Assembly: GCA_903939665.1 (NCBI GenBank)
Contig: CAJAHZ010000444.1
Coordinates: 1 to 6,488 of the forward strand
Source: an uncultured Pseudomonadota bacterium
Lineage (GTDB): Bacteria; Pseudomonadota; Gammaproteobacteria; Burkholderiales; Rhodocyclaceae
DNA length: 6,488 bases
Direction: 5' to 3'
Positions 5,892-6,488 of the stretch are shown here, in pieces. Within the stretch, counting starts at the first letter, position 1. Each line of letters begins with the position of its first letter. A model generated the notes under the pieces. That model was not told the DNA's origin and did no database searches. It saw nothing but the letters and a program-made list of their open reading frames with translations. The translations under genes were made by a program, and so were the position numbers.

Positions 5892-6488
5892 ATGTTCCGG
5901 GCCGTGCGTATCGTCATCCTGCTTTTCGTCCTCCTTGGCGTGGCGCTGGGCGCCTGGCGTGCCAAGACGCGCTCGGTGGAATGGAAAAGCACGCTGCCGG
6001 TGACTATTTATCCGATCAACGGCGACGGTAGCGCGGCGGCGGCGAATTATCTGCGCAGCCTGAACGTCGCCGATTTCAAGCCGATCGAGACCTTCATGCG
6101 CGACGAGGCGGCGCGCCACGGTCGCTCATCTGCTGCCTCGATTGAGATTCGCCTGGGCGGGAAAATCGACGCGCCGCCGCCGGTGCCGCCGCGCAACGGA
6201 AGCGCCTTTGAGGTGATGGCGTGGAGTCTGAAGATGCGCTGGTTTGCCTATCGTAACGCCCATCCGGAGGGGCCGGGAACGCATGTCAGCATGTTTGTCC
6301 TGTATTTCGATCCGGCGCAAAGTGCGCGGCTCGGGCACTCGACCGGTTTGCGGCAAGGCCTGATCGGGCGCGTCAATGCCTTCGCCGCACGCGACATGGC
6401 ACGGCAAAACAACGTCATCATTGCGCATGAATTTCTGCATACGCTGGGTGCGACCGACAAGTACGATGTGGCGACCAACCAGCCGTTA
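5892..6488 (+). CDS. Membrane-anchored or exported protein with zinc-metallopeptidase-like HExxHxxGxxD motif (3' end outside window)
   Basis: The frame is open from ATG 5892 to the window edge (199 codons seen). The N-terminus MFRAVRIVILLFVLLGVALG followed by AWRAK is a signal anchor or uncleaved signal, since I see no good cleavage site, so most of the protein would lie in the periplasm. A Pro-rich stretch, APPPVPP, is at 94-100. Near the visible end is HEFLHTLGATDKYD (179-192): His179, Glu180 and His183 form a HExxH zinc site, with Gly186 and Asp189 in metzincin-like spacing. The immediately preceding strand, NNVIIA, also fits a peptidase active-site helix context. I do not recognise a named family; it resembles hypothetical proteobacterial proteins. 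It follows modC by 34 nt on the same strand with no clear ribosome site, so it may be the last gene of the transcript, but a link to molybdate is not evident. Third-position GC is high, as in its neighbours, supporting real coding. Confidence 0.8.
   Translation, partial: MFRAVRIVILLFVLLGVALGAWRAKTRSVEWKSTLPVTIYPINGDGSAAAANYLRSLNVADFKPIETFMRDEAARHGRSSAASIEIRLGGKIDAPPPVPPRNGSAFEVMAWSLKMRWFAYRNAHPEGPGTHVSMFVLYFDPAQSARLGHSTGLRQGLIGRVNAFAARDMARQNNVIIAHEFLHTLGATDKYDVATNQPL

Overview
The window looks like a chromosomal stretch of a GC-rich betaproteobacterium, probably a Rhodocyclales-type organism (Dechloromonas, Azonexus or Thauera relatives). This is inferred from codon use, the style of the proteins and the gene families. 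No taxonomic marker is present, so it stays an inference.

Layout: (1) Positions 1-461 hold the 3' end of a + strand gene whose product ends in a histidine phosphotransfer (HPt) domain, most likely a hybrid sensor kinase. (2) Converging on it after 21 nt is an IclR-family repressor/activator gene on the - strand (483-1262). (3) A divergent intergenic region of about 250 nt (1263-1512) carries two short perfect palindromes and a plausible sigma-70 promoter, as expected for an IclR-controlled divergent promoter. (4) A tight + strand cluster follows. It starts with a half-length aldehyde dehydrogenase-like protein that lacks the catalytic half (1513-2205). Next come a complete D-2-hydroxyacid dehydrogenase of the glycerate dehydrogenase/hydroxypyruvate reductase type (2209-3165) and the molybdate ABC transporter genes modA (3170-3925), modB (4065-4727) and modC (4724-5857). 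(5) A further + strand gene at 5892 runs off the window. It encodes a membrane-anchored or exported protein with a HExxHxxGxxD zinc-metallopeptidase-like motif.

ModA (periplasmic binding protein), ModB (permease) and ModC (ATPase) together import molybdate. The gaps of 3-4 nt between the ALDH-like gene, the hydroxyacid dehydrogenase and modA suggest one transcript, possibly under the divergent IclR regulator. That would place molybdate uptake behind a carbon-metabolism promoter.

The most unusual structure lies between modA and modB. It is a roughly 100-nt imperfect palindrome built from an ACGCAGAG-type octamer. A 44-codon ORF spans the whole element, starts 5 nt after the modA stop and ends in TAATG, so its stop overlaps the modB start. 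This could keep translation coupled across the inserted repeat. No tRNA, rRNA, CRISPR array or insertion sequence was seen.
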